A stretch of DNA of 64,000 nucleotides from Streptomyces sp. SCUT-3 (GCF_014083985.1 NZ_CP046907.1:4874501-4938500), one strand, 5' to 3'. Shown: positions 37,982 through 46,825, numbered from the stretch's first letter. The notes: generated by a model from the letters alone, not told the origin. Translations and numbers: made by a program.

Positions 37982-39142
37982 TCAGAGGCCGGACTTGAAC
38001 AGCAGGCGGTTGGGCGTGCCGCTGTAGTTGCCGCTGATCACGTAGGTGGTGGAGTTGTTGACGATCCAGCTGTTGACGGTCGAGGAGGAGGCGTCGCCGT
38101 AGTTCGCCTTGTACAGCGCGGCGACACCGGCGACGTGCGGGGAGGCCATCGAGGTGCCGCTCATCGCGGTGGCGCCGCCGCCCATGCGGGCGGAGGTGAT
38201 GGACACGCCGGGGGCGTAGAGGTCCGTGCAGCTGCCGTAGTTGCTGAACGACGCCTTGCGGTCGCCGCTGTCGGAGGCGGCCACGCTCAGGGCGCCCGGG
38301 GCGCTCGCCGGGGAGTAGTTGCAGGCGTCCTGGTTGTCGTTGCCGGCCGCGACGGACAGGTGCACGCCGGAGTTGGCCAGGTTGGTGGCCGCGTTGTTCA
38401 CCGCGGAGGAGTAGCCGCCGCCCAGTGAGGCGTTGGCCACCGCGGGCTTCACCGCGTTCTGCCGCACCCAGTCGAAGCCGGCGATGATGCCCGAGTAGGA
38501 GCCGCTGCCCTGGCAGTCGAGCACCTTCACGCCGCGCAGCGCCACGCCCTTGGCGACGCCGTGGGTGCTGCCGCCGACGGTGCCGCCGACGTGGGTGCCG
38601 TGCCCGTTGCAGTCCTGGCCGTTGCCGCCGAAGGCGTCGAAGACGTTGCGGGCGCGGCCGCCGAACTCGGAGTGGTAGGTGTCCAGGCCGGTGTCGATGA
38701 TGTAGGCCGTCACCCCCGCGCCGTTGCGGTTGTAGGTGTAGCTGCCGCTCAGCGGCAGGTTGCGCTGGTCGATCCGGTCCAGGCCCCAGGTGGCGCTGTA
38801 CTGGGTGGCCGAGGCGGTGACCTTCTGGTCCTCCTCGATGGCCAGGACGGCGGAGTCGCGCTGCAGCGACTTCAGCTGGCCGTCCGTCAGCTTCGCGGCG
38901 AAGCCGTTGAGCACCTCGGAGTAGACGTGGCGGGGCGAGAGGTCCTTCGCCTCCGTCAGGTCCTCGGCCTCCACGCCGGACTTGAGGGTGACGATGTAGT
39001 TGCCCTTCACGGCCTGGCCGGCCTCGGCCTTCTGGACCGCGACGACCGGGGTGGCGGCCTCGGCGGCGGACGCCGTGCCGGCGGCCGGTATCAGGGCCGT
39101 CGGGGCGGCCAGGAGCAGGGCTGCGATCCGGAAACGCTTCAT
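37982..39142 (-). CDS. Secreted S8 family serine peptidase (proteinase K-like) with I9 propeptide
   Basis: 386 residues. Signal peptide (IAALLLAAPTALIPAAGTASA), inhibitor I9 propeptide (about 48-108: NYIVTLKSG, FAAKLTDGQLKSL), then the subtilisin domain. Catalytic triad D150 (IIDTGLD), H181 (NGHGTHVGG) and S331 (SGTSMASPHVAG); oxyanion N269. ATG 39142 gives a compact signal peptide, although the ribosome site is weak. Divergent from the LuxR regulator 488 bp away. Confidence 0.95.
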   Translation of the reverse strand: MKRFRIAALLLAAPTALIPAAGTASAAEAATPVVAVQKAEAGQAVKGNYIVTLKSGVEAEDLTEAKDLSPRHVYSEVLNGFAAKLTDGQLKSLQRDSAVLAIEEDQKVTASATQYSATWGLDRIDQRNLPLSGSYTYNRNGAGVTAYIIDTGLDTYHSEFGGRARNVFDAFGGNGQDCNGHGTHVGGTVGGSTHGVAKGVALRGVKVLDCQGSGSYSGIIAGFDWVRQNAVKPAVANASLGGGYSSAVNNAATNLANSGVHLSVAAGNDNQDACNYSPASAPGALSVAASDSGDRKASFSNYGSCTDLYAPGVSITSARMGGGATAMSGTSMASPHVAGVAALYKANYGDASSSTVNSWIVNNSTTYVISGNYSGTPNRLLFKSGL

Positions 39143-39630
39143 CGTGGGGACGAACCTTTCGTGGGGTGCCGGACGCCCGGGCGGTACCGGGCGCCCGGTT
39201 CTGCGGGGGCAGGAGGGGGCTGTGCAGGGCGGGCGCCGCCGCGTGCGGGCAGCCCTCCCGGACACCGGTCGAAGGACCGGTGCCGGGACCTGCGGGTGGG
39301 GACGGACAACGGTCCGGACGCCTGGTGGCGCACACGCCCCTGGCGGGAGCACGCGGACCTGGCGGGAACACGCGGACCGGGGGACCGCACGCGTGCCTCG
39401 CGATGCACGCGCGGGTCCGGTGCCCCGGTCGCGACCGGCGTGTGGGGGCTTCCGCGGCAGGACCGCCGGGCGCCACCGGGACGGGACGAAAAGCTAACGC
39501 CGGTAACAGGTTCGCGGGAGGCCTTGGCCATGGCCGGATCGGGCGTGGCCGATCGCGGTCAGCGCCTCGGCCGTACGGCCGGGGTTCAATCACTGGAAAA
39601 CCGCAGTGCGCCGAACGTATGGTCTGGCAC
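39143..39630. other. Divergent intergenic region subtilisin / luxR
   Basis: 488 bp with no convincing gene. It contains CACCGGTC-GAAG-GACCGGTG (39262-39281, perfect 8-bp arms, operator-like), a 19-bp tandem repeat (39341-39378) and TATGGT at 39618-39623, a possible -10 directly before the luxR ATG. An open frame on the minus strand (39139-39531) is arginine/proline-rich and overlaps the subtilisin start; I do not regard it as a gene. Confidence 0.5.
39341..39378 (+). repeat. 19-bp tandem repeat, two copies
   Basis: TGGCGGGAGCACGCGGACC is followed directly by a copy differing only by G to A at the ninth base. In the subtilisin/luxR intergenic region; might be a binding array or simple slippage. 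Confidence 0.6.
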
Positions 39631-40734
39631 ATGCCTGCCGAGCAGGGCCGTCCCGCTGACGGCCCCTCCGACCAGCGAGGAGGGCCGCCGGTGTCCGGCG
39701 GACCGCCCCGCGGAGAAGCGCCCCGCGGAGAAGCGCCCCGCGGAGAAGCACCCCGGGACGACACGGCCCGCGAGGAGGCCGGGGCGCAGGCGCGCGCCGT
39801 CTACGCCGCAGCGGTGCGGCGGGCCGGGAACCCGCGCGGGGGAAGGGAGTTCGCGGTACCCGACGGGACGTCGGCCCGGGTGCGCGACTGGCTGGCCGAG
39901 CACCGGCTGATCGGCGCCGACGGCACCGCGCTCAGCTCCCCCGAGCGGGCGCTGCGGACGCTGCTGGGCGACCAGGAGCGGCAACTGCGTTCGGCGGTCG
40001 CACTGCTGGAGCAGAACATCCACGCGCTCGACGACGTCGTCGGCCTGCTCGCCCTGAACCGGCTGGGCGGCCGGGAGGCCGTGCACGTGGAGTTCTTCGA
40101 GGACCGGGGCCGGCTGCGCAAGCGGCTCGAGGACGTCGACGCGCTCAGCCGCGAGGAGTACCTGGCCATGCGCAGCTCCTTCCCGGAGCCGGAGGTCCTC
40201 GACGCGAGCCTGGGGGCCGACCTGGAGATGCTGGGGCGCGGGGTCGATCTGAGGATGCTGGTCTCCGCCGGCGCCGTGCGGCGGCCGGGCGCGGCCCGCT
40301 ACCTGGGCACGCTCGCCGAGGCCGGGGCCGAGGTCCGCGTCACGGCCTCCCTGCCGCTCTACCTGAGCGTCGTCGACCGCTCCCTGACCGTCATGTCGCT
40401 GGAGGGGGACGCGCACGGCTCCGGCGGCGACGTGATCCTGCACAGCCACCTGGTGGCCACGTGCTTCACGCGCGTCTTCGAGCACAACTGGGCCGCCGCG
40501 CGCCCGTACCCGGTCCGCGCCGGCCCGGCGGACGCGGACGGGGAGTACTCGCCGCAGGAGCGCGAGGTGCTCACCCTCCTCGCCACCGGGGCCAAGGACG
40601 AGAGCATCGCCCGCCGGCTCGGCTGCTCCGAGCGGACGCTGCGGCGGATGCTGACCCAGTTGATGGAGAAACTGGGCGCGGAGAGCCGCTTCGAGGCCGG
40701 GGTCCGCGCCGCCGGCCTGGGACTCGTCGACTGA
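39631..40734 (+). CDS. LuxR-type regulator with PLD-like middle region
   Basis: 367 residues. The C-terminal HTH (about 305-367: YSPQEREVLTLLATGAKDE, IARRLGCSERTLRRMLTQLMEKL) is LuxR-like. The middle (about 195-290: LEMLGRGVDLRMLVSAG, GAEVRVTASLPLYLSVVDRSLTVM) resembles the phospholipase D-like sensor region of streptomycete LuxR proteins with a TrmB-like N-terminal part (LLEQNIHALDDVVGLLAL). No receiver domain, so not a two-component regulator. The first 40 residues include a three-copy GEAPR repeat. ATG 39631 or 39619. Divergent from the subtilisin gene, a possible target. Confidence 0.8.
   Translation: MPAEQGRPADGPSDQRGGPPVSGGPPRGEAPRGEAPRGEAPRDDTAREEAGAQARAVYAAAVRRAGNPRGGREFAVPDGTSARVRDWLAEHRLIGADGTALSSPERALRTLLGDQERQLRSAVALLEQNIHALDDVVGLLALNRLGGREAVHVEFFEDRGRLRKRLEDVDALSREEYLAMRSSFPEPEVLDASLGADLEMLGRGVDLRMLVSAGAVRRPGAARYLGTLAEAGAEVRVTASLPLYLSVVDRSLTVMSLEGDAHGSGGDVILHSHLVATCFTRVFEHNWAAARPYPVRAGPADADGEYSPQEREVLTLLATGAKDESIARRLGCSERTLRRMLTQLMEKLGAESRFEAGVRAAGLGLVD
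39706..39750 (+). repeat. 15-bp tandem repeat, three copies, inside luxR
   Basis: CCCCGCGGAGAAGCG three times, the last differing in its final base. Encodes R-G-E-A-P repeats near the N-terminus of the regulator; in frame, so copy-number change would not break the gene. Confidence 0.8.
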
Positions 40735-40839
40735 CGCCCGCCCGCCGTCGGGACCGGGCCCGAGAGAGCCGCTTCGAGGCCGGGGTCCGCGCCGCCGGCC
40801 TGGGACTCGTCGACTGACGCCCGCCCGCCGTCGGGACCG
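40681..40839 (+). repeat. Exact 76-bp direct repeat of the luxR 3' end
   Basis: Bases 40681-40756 are repeated without a mismatch at 40764-40839, separated by 7 bp. The unit covers the last 17 codons of the luxR gene, its TGA and 22 bp of downstream sequence. The second copy lies outside the gene. Identity implies a recent duplication or an assembly artefact. Confidence 0.95.
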
Positions 40840-40940
40840 ATCCCGTGCCCGGGCCCGTACCGGGGCCCGCGCCCGCGTCCGGACCCGACGCGGCCCGGGA
40901 CGCCACCGCGCCCCGGGCCGCCGCACCGGTCCGGCGGGGG

Positions 40941-42194
40941 CTACAGCGCCGCGCCGCCGGGTTTGACCATGCCCCGCACGGTGCGGGCGTCGACGAACTC
41001 GCCCAGGGCGGTCATGTCCCACTCCCCGGAGAACTGCCGGACGAGCTTGCACATCAGCACGCCGGTGCGCGGCTCGGCGTTGGTCAGGTCGAAGCGGACC
41101 AGTTCCTCGCCGGTCGCCGCGTCGAACAGGCGGCAGTAGGCCTTGGCGACGTCGGTGAACCTCTGGCCGGAGAAGGAGTTGACGGTGAAGACCAGACCGG
41201 TGGCCTCGGCGGGGAGCCGGCCGAGGTCGACGCTGATCACCTCGTCGTCCCCGGCGCCCTCACCGGTGAGGTTGTCGCCGGAGTGCTGGATCGCGCCGCC
41301 GAGGATGGACAGCTTGCCGAAGTAGGCGTTGCCCAGCGACTTGCGCCGTGCGTCGTAGGCGATGACCGAGGCGTCCAGGTCGATGTTCTTGCCCCGGTAC
41401 GCCGGCTCCCAGCCCAGTCCCATGCGGACGGTGCTGAGCACCGGCCTGCCGCCCTTGACCAGGGAGACGGTCTGGTTCTTCTGCAGGCTGACCCGGCCCT
41501 TGTCCAGGTTGACCTTGCCCCCGACCGCGGGGGCTGCGGGCGCCGCGGGGGCCGCGGGGGCCGCGGGAGGAGGCGGCGGCCCGAACCCGGTGGGCGGCGC
41601 GGGCGGTGCGGGTGCCTGCGGGGCGGGCGGTGCCTGCGGGGCGGACGGCGCCTGGGGCGCGGGCGGAGCCTGCGGGGCGGCGGGGGCGGAGGGCTCCTCG
41701 ACGTTCACCCCGAAGTCGGTGGCGATGCCGCCCAGGCCGTTCGCGTACCCCTGGCCGACCGCGCGCACCTTCCAGGCCCCGGCCCGGCGGTACACCTCGA
41801 CGACCACCAGCGCGGTCTCGGTGCCGAGCCGGGGCGGGGTGAAGGTGGCGAGGACGCTCCCGTCGTCGGCGTTGCGCACGGTCGCGGTCGGTTCCGTGCC
41901 GGCGAAGGTGGCGCCCGGGGCGTCCAGGCTCGCCGTGACCACGACCTTGTCGATGTCGGCGGGCACGGCCGCGGTGTCCACCACGATCGCGTCGGGCGAG
42001 GCGCCCGCGCCGGCCCGGTGGCTCACACCGGGGCCGGCCGGCTGGTTGTAGAAGACGAAGTCGTCGTCGGAGCGGACCTTGCCGGCGGGGGTGAGGAGGA
42101 GGCCCGAGACGTCCAGCCGCTGCGGGGCGGTGACGTCCACCACCACCCTGGGAACGGGGAGCGGGAGGTTCGAGCCCGGTGTCATCCGGTTCAT
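40941..42194 (-). CDS. TerD-family stress protein with two TerD domains
   Basis: 417 residues, cytosolic. Two calcium-binding TerD-type domains (about 5-165 and 228-410) are joined by a ~60-residue Pro/Ala linker of PAPQAP-like repeats. The second domain is classical: LVKGGRPVLSTVRMGLGWEP, NIDLDASVIAYD, HSGDNLTGEGAGDDEVISVDL. The first is shorter and diverged (DDDFVFYNQP, SPDAIVVDTAAVPADIDKVVV). TerD proteins are linked to tellurite/oxidative stress and, in Streptomyces, to differentiation. No other ter genes nearby. ATG 42194 or 42185; both have weak ribosome sites. Confidence 0.9.
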   Translation of the reverse strand: MNRMTPGSNLPLPVPRVVVDVTAPQRLDVSGLLLTPAGKVRSDDDFVFYNQPAGPGVSHRAGAGASPDAIVVDTAAVPADIDKVVVTASLDAPGATFAGTEPTATVRNADDGSVLATFTPPRLGTETALVVVEVYRRAGAWKVRAVGQGYANGLGGIATDFGVNVEEPSAPAAPQAPPAPQAPSAPQAPPAPQAPAPPAPPTGFGPPPPPAAPAAPAAPAAPAVGGKVNLDKGRVSLQKNQTVSLVKGGRPVLSTVRMGLGWEPAYRGKNIDLDASVIAYDARRKSLGNAYFGKLSILGGAIQHSGDNLTGEGAGDDEVISVDLGRLPAEATGLVFTVNSFSGQRFTDVAKAYCRLFDAATGEELVRFDLTNAEPRTGVLMCKLVRQFSGEWDMTALGEFVDARTVRGMVKPGGAAL

Positions 42195-42307
42195 GCAACC
42201 GGTAACGACCGGCTCCGCTTTGCGGTTCCATTACCGCGAGCCGGCCCCGCCGCTGCCCCCGCCGCTGCCCCGCCACTCGGCCCGCCGCGGCCCCCGCCGC
42301 GCGCCCG

Positions 42308-43273
42308 TCAGGGCCCGGACCGGCCGCCGGCACCGCCGCCCGCCCAGCCCTCGTAGGAGGACCAGGCCTGCAGGGTGCGGCGGCTCTCGAAGCGCCGGAG
42401 CTCCCCGGTGACCGGATCGGTGAACTCCACCACGTCGGCCAGCAGCTGCAGGGGGCGGCCGAAGTCGTCCGGCGCGGGGTCGGTGACGACGGGGTAGACG
42501 GGATCCCCCAGCAGGGGGACCCCGAGGCTGCTCATGTGCAGGCGCAGCTGGTGGGTGCGGCCGGTCAGGGGCAGCAGGCGGTAGCGGCCGAGCCCGCCGC
42601 GCCGCTCGGCCAGTTCGATCCGGCTCTCGCTGTTGGGCGGGCCGGGGACCTCCCGGGCGGCGATGACGCCGCGCTCCTTGACGATCCGGCTGCGCACCGT
42701 GCACGGCAGGACCAGGCCGGGGGCGAACGGGGCGACGGCCTGGTACTCCTTGCGGACCCGCCGCTCCTGGAAGAGCATCTGGTAGGCGCGGCGGTGCTCG
42801 GGCCGCACGACGAACATGGCCAGCCCGGCGGTGAGCCGGTCCAGGCGGTGCGCGGGGCTGAGCTCCGGGATCCGCAGGTCGCGGCGGAGCCGCGCCAGGG
42901 CCGTCTCGGCGACGTGGCTGCCGCGGGGCGTGGTCGCCAGGAAGTGCGGCTTGTCCACGACCACCAGGTTCTCGTCGTGGTGCAGGACGTCGAGGGAGAA
43001 CGGAACGGGCACCTCGTCGGGCAGGTCGCGGTGGAACCAGACGAACGCCCCGGGCACGAAGGGGGCGTCGGGGGCCACCGGCCCGTCGGTGCCGACGATC
43101 CGGCGTTCGCGCAGCATGGCGTCGATCGTCCCGGGGCCCGCCGCGGGCAGCCGGTCGACGAGGTGGTCGCGGACCGTCGTCCAGGGGCCGCCGGGGGGCA
43201 GCCTCAGCCGTACCGGGTCCACTCCGTCCCGCTGCGGCAGGGGCGCGGGCGGAACCTTGGGCTTGCGTCTCAT
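42308..43273 (-). CDS. RluA-type RNA pseudouridine synthase
   Basis: 321 residues. Catalytic D145 in the HRLDRLTAG motif; also LVVVDKPHFLATTP, RKEYQAV, PLTGRTHQLRLHMSSLG and LLGDPVYP, all RluA-family. The N-terminal ~80 residues resemble the S4-like part (TIDAMLRERRIV). It isomerises uridine in rRNA or tRNA; the position cannot be predicted. ATG 43273 with a weak ribosome site. Confidence 0.93.
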   Translation of the reverse strand: MRRKPKVPPAPLPQRDGVDPVRLRLPPGGPWTTVRDHLVDRLPAAGPGTIDAMLRERRIVGTDGPVAPDAPFVPGAFVWFHRDLPDEVPVPFSLDVLHHDENLVVVDKPHFLATTPRGSHVAETALARLRRDLRIPELSPAHRLDRLTAGLAMFVVRPEHRRAYQMLFQERRVRKEYQAVAPFAPGLVLPCTVRSRIVKERGVIAAREVPGPPNSESRIELAERRGGLGRYRLLPLTGRTHQLRLHMSSLGVPLLGDPVYPVVTDPAPDDFGRPLQLLADVVEFTDPVTGELRRFESRRTLQAWSSYEGWAGGGAGGRSGP

Positions 43274-43453
43274 CGGGACCAGCGTAGGAGGCGCCGCTCC
43301 GGCTCCGCGGCCAGGGACGGGCCCCGGCCCGCGGAACCCGCTCCGGCGGAGCCCGCCCCGGCCGACGGCCCCGGGCCGGACCTGTCCTACTCGGGCCGGA
43401 TCTGCCCTGCCCTGCCCGGCCCGGTCCGGGGCCGTCCGGTCGGCCGCGGGTGG

Positions 43454-44224
43454 TCAGTCCACGGGTTTCCAGGTGCCGCAGGCAGTGGTCGAGAACGAGC
43501 CGTCGGTGGCCCGGACGGTCACGGTGAGGGGCCCGTCCGGGGTGCGGCCGCTCGCCGTGACCGGCCCGCTGTCGAGGACGGCCCCGGAGGCGTCCCTGCG
43601 CTCCCAGCGGCAGTCCCGGCTCCGGTTCCCGGTGCGGTAGGTGCCGGGGACGATCAGGGAGGAGTCGCCCGGGGCCGGTTCGCCGATCTCGAACTCGCCG
43701 TCGGCGTACCAGCGTTCGTAGACGCCGTTGAGGGCGTTCACCACGGTGTCGGCCCACCGGGGGCACAGGTCGCTTGCGCCGGCCCGCAACAGGGCCCTCC
43801 GGTCGGCGTCCGGCCTGTGGACCTCCGTCAGCCACTGGCCCCGGCTGCGGGTTTCGTCGCCGTCCCGGGACGCGAGCGTGTCGCACACCTGGTGCACGTA
43901 CGCGGCGGGGGAGGCGTACCCGGCTCCCGCCGTCCAGCCCTTCTGCCCGGCGAGGGCGTTCAGCCGGCCCTCCGGCGAGTCCGGGGGAGGACTGCTGCCG
44001 CGCCCCGGCGCGGTACCGCCGCTGCCGCCGCCCGTGTCACCGCCGCTGCCGCCGTCGTGTCCCGGCGCGGAGGTGGACGGTCCGGAGGCGGACGGCGCGG
44101 AGGTGGAGGGCGCGGAGGCCGAAGAGTCCGGCGGCCGTGGCCCGTCCTTCCCGCCGTCCGAGCAGCCGGTCACCAGTATCAGCCCCGCCGCCGCGGCGGC
44201 CCCTGTCGTCTGCAGACGTCCCAT
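43454..44224 (-). CDS. Putative lipoprotein of unknown function
   Basis: 256 residues. Lipobox LVTGC at about residue 22 after a short hydrophobic stretch; then ~75 residues of Ser/Pro/Gly-rich linker, then a domain of about 160 residues with conserved-looking Cys (HQVCDTL, SDLCPRW, RDCRWERR, TTACGTW) that may form two disulphides. No enzyme motif. Divergent from the beta-helix protein. I do not recognise the family. Confidence 0.75.
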   Translation of the reverse strand: MGRLQTTGAAAAAGLILVTGCSDGGKDGPRPPDSSASAPSTSAPSASGPSTSAPGHDGGSGGDTGGGSGGTAPGRGSSPPPDSPEGRLNALAGQKGWTAGAGYASPAAYVHQVCDTLASRDGDETRSRGQWLTEVHRPDADRRALLRAGASDLCPRWADTVVNALNGVYERWYADGEFEIGEPAPGDSSLIVPGTYRTGNRSRDCRWERRDASGAVLDSGPVTASGRTPDGPLTVTVRATDGSFSTTACGTWKPVD

Positions 44225-44507
44225 GACGCGAGACTTGCACCATTGCGGGCACCGGAAACACATTCCTGCCGTACCGGGGGAGTTGACGGCGAGTACCGGC
44301 CGGCTGCGGGCGCGGGCGCGCGGTTCCCGGAAAGAGGGAATCTTCCGCGACCGCGGCCGAAACGTTATCCGGCGTCGGTAGACTCCGCGGACCGTGGGCC
44401 CGGCCCCTTCCGGGGGCCGGCGGCAACAGGCGAACAGGGAACGGAAGTACAGGGAACGGACCGAGTACCGCCCGGCCCACGGGCAGCTCACGAGAGAGGC
44501 AATCACC

Positions 44508-45719
44508 GTGTCGCGCAGGCGCAGACGTGGACGTCACCGCCGCCCCCGTACGCTCTCGCTCACCGCGGTCGCCGTGGTGGCCTCGGCCGCCGCGGGCGTG
44601 TACCTCACCGCCTCGCCCCGGGACGCCGGTGCGGCCGAGACCACGGTCGTCGTCTCCCCCGACGGGGACGACGCCAACACCGGCAGCGTGGGCTTCCCGT
44701 TCAGGACCCTGGAGAAGGCGCTCTCCGTGGCCCGGCCCGGCACCACCGTCCGGGTCCGCGGGGGCACGTACCGCCCGTCGGAGACGCTCAGGAGCAGCGT
44801 CGACGGCAGCCCGGAGCAGCGGATCACCGTCGTCCCCCACGGTTCGGAGGACGTCAGGGTCGACGGCTCCGCGCTGCCGGACGGGGCGTCGCTGCTGGAG
44901 CTGTCGGCGGACTACTGGACGGTCTCCGGCATCGAGTTCCGCAACGCCCCCGGCCGGGGCGTGGTGTGCACCTCCTGCACCGGCGGCCTCTTCGAGGACC
45001 TGGCCGTGCACGACAACGGCGGCAACGGGTTCACCCTGCGCGGCCACGGCACCGACGACAACCTGGTGCGGAACCTGGACTCCTACGGCAACCACGACGA
45101 CGCCACCGGCGGCCGGCGCGCGGACGGCATCGCCTTCACCTCGGGGTCGGGCACGGGCAACCGGATCACCGGGGCGCGGGTGTTCGACAACTCCGACGAC
45201 GGTGTCGACCTGTGGATGTGGGCCGACCCGGTGACGGTCGAGCGCACCTGGGCGTTCGGCAACGGCAAGGACCGCTGGGGCATCCCCGGCTTCGAGGGCG
45301 AGGGCAACGGCTTCAGGCTCGGGGGCGGCGACCCGGCCCCGTCCGCGGCGCACGTGGTCAACGACTCGGCCGCCTGGGACAACGCCCTGCACGGGTTCAC
45401 CGAGAGCGGCAACACCGGTGGACTGCTGCTCGCCCGCACCACCGCCTACGCCAACGGCGCCCGCGGCTACTACTTCCCCACCTCCGCGACCCGCCTGGTG
45501 GAGAACCTCGCGGTCGCCAACACCGCCGGCAAGGCGACCACGGGCGACGCGGTCCTCTCGCAGGGCAACAACTGGGACGAGGGCGTCGGCACCCCGGCCT
45601 TCGCCGGCACCGACGCCACCGCGGTCCGCGGCCCCAGGGCCGCCGACGGCTCCCTGCCCGACACGGGTTTCCTGCGGACCGACGGCGAGGAGGCCATCGG
45701 GGTGACCGGGGGACTGTGA
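44508..45719 (+). CDS. Secreted PL9-like right-handed beta-helix protein
   Basis: 403 residues. Signal anchor (LSLTAVAVVASAAAGVYLTA), then VVVSPDGDDANTGSVGFPFRTLEKAL, the opening of pectate-lyase-like beta-helices. The PL9 calcium site is reproduced with exact spacing: D206, D230, D231, D234, equivalent to D209, D233, D234, D237 of Pel9A. The position of its catalytic K273 is R270 here (GNGFRLGG), so lyase activity is uncertain. GTG 44508 with AGAGAGG upstream; a longer reading would put non-signal sequence in front. Confidence 0.85.
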   Translation: MSRRRRRGRHRRPRTLSLTAVAVVASAAAGVYLTASPRDAGAAETTVVVSPDGDDANTGSVGFPFRTLEKALSVARPGTTVRVRGGTYRPSETLRSSVDGSPEQRITVVPHGSEDVRVDGSALPDGASLLELSADYWTVSGIEFRNAPGRGVVCTSCTGGLFEDLAVHDNGGNGFTLRGHGTDDNLVRNLDSYGNHDDATGGRRADGIAFTSGSGTGNRITGARVFDNSDDGVDLWMWADPVTVERTWAFGNGKDRWGIPGFEGEGNGFRLGGGDPAPSAAHVVNDSAAWDNALHGFTESGNTGGLLLARTTAYANGARGYYFPTSATRLVENLAVANTAGKATTGDAVLSQGNNWDEGVGTPAFAGTDATAVRGPRAADGSLPDTGFLRTDGEEAIGVTGGL

Positions 45720-45789
45720 GGCGTCCCCGCCGTGCGCGAGCGGCCGTCCGGCAATCCCCGGCAATCCCCGGCACGGACGGTAGCGGACG

Positions 45790-45846
45790 CGGGAACGCCG
45801 CGGCCCCGCGGTGACCGCTGGTCACCGCGGGGCCGCGGCGTTCCCG
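45790..45846. terminator. Bidirectional terminator, PL9-like / ectD
   Basis: Perfect 27-bp arms (45790-45816 and 45820-45846) with a 3-nt loop, between convergent genes. The longest perfect stem-loop in the window. Confidence 0.85.
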
Positions 45847-45872
45847 GAGCCGTCGGACGGCGCCGGCCGTCC

Positions 45873-45917
45873 GTGCCCGGCCCGGGGCCGTGCCCGGCCC
45901 GGGGCCGTGCCCGGCCT
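45873..45917 (+). repeat. 17-bp tandem repeat
   Basis: GTGCCCGGCCCGGGGCC repeated 2.6 times directly after the ectD stop. Simple G+C repeat, no known role. Confidence 0.8.
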
Positions 45918-46825
45918 CAGGCCTTGCGGCTGACGGGGGTGAAGTCGCGGGCGCCGATGAACTCGGGCCTGCGCACAGGGGCGGCGAAGGGTTCGACCGC
46001 GGCGTTCTCGACGCTGTTGAAGACGATGAAGACGTTGCTGCGCGGGTAGGGCGTGATGTTGTCGCCGGAGCCGTGCATGGCGTTGCAGTCGAACATCGTG
46101 GCCGAGCCGGCGGGGCCGGTGAACAGGCGGATGCCGTGGGCGTCGGCCATCCTCGTCAGGGCCTCGTCGGAGGGGGTGCCGGCGTCCTGCATCTGCAGGG
46201 ACTTCTTGTAGTTGTCCCGGGGGGTCTCGCCCGCGCAGCCGACGAAGGTCCTGTGGGAGCCCGGCATGATCATCAGCCCGCCGTTGGTGGGCAGGTTCTC
46301 GGTCAGCGCGATGGAGATCGAGACGGTGCGCATGCGGGGCAGGCCGTCCTCGGCGTGCCAGGTCTCGAAGTCGGAGTGCCAGTAGAAGCCGCTGGCGCCG
46401 AAACCGGGCTTGACGTTGACGCGGCTCTGGTGGACGTAGACGTCGGAGCCGAGGATCTGCCGGGCGCGGTCGAGGACGCGGGGGTCGCTGACCAGCTCGG
46501 CGAAGACCTCGCTGACCTTGTGGATCTCGAAGATCGAGCGGATCGACTCGGACTTGGGCTCCACGACGGAGCGCTCGTCGGCCCGCATGACGGGGTCGGC
46601 GCACAGGCGGTCGAGCTCGGCCTTGTAGCGGGCGACCTCGTCGGGGGCGAGGAGCCGGTCGACGGTGAGGAAGCCGTCGTGCTCGAAGCCGGCCAGGTCC
46701 TCCGGGGAGACGGGGCCGGGGGTGCCCGGGGCGGACCAGACGACCGGGTCCTGTCGGGCGGTCAGCACCTCGCTCGTGCCACGGGTGGGATACAGGTCCG
46801 CGATGCGTTCGGGTGCCGTGGTCAT
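45917..46825 (-). CDS. ectD: Ectoine hydroxylase
   Basis: 302 residues. Non-haem iron, 2-oxoglutarate-dependent dioxygenase making 5-hydroxyectoine. Iron ligands H150 and D152 (FYWHSDFETWH) and H251 (NAMHGSGDN) match those of known EctD enzymes. GGAGAGGA before the ATG. Last gene of ectABCD, read on the minus strand after ectC (83-bp gap). Confidence 0.97.
   Translation of the reverse strand: MTTAPERIADLYPTRGTSEVLTARQDPVVWSAPGTPGPVSPEDLAGFEHDGFLTVDRLLAPDEVARYKAELDRLCADPVMRADERSVVEPKSESIRSIFEIHKVSEVFAELVSDPRVLDRARQILGSDVYVHQSRVNVKPGFGASGFYWHSDFETWHAEDGLPRMRTVSISIALTENLPTNGGLMIMPGSHRTFVGCAGETPRDNYKKSLQMQDAGTPSDEALTRMADAHGIRLFTGPAGSATMFDCNAMHGSGDNITPYPRSNVFIVFNSVENAAVEPFAAPVRRPEFIGARDFTPVSRKA

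Noticed and set aside
39139-39531. 130-codon minus-strand frame upstream of the subtilisin gene
   Set aside because: Arg/Pro/Ser-rich, no ribosome site, and it would overlap the subtilisin start codon in another frame; more likely leader DNA.
40764-40839. Second copy of the luxR tail as a separate small gene
   Set aside because: It has no start codon or ribosome site and is just the duplicated 3' end.
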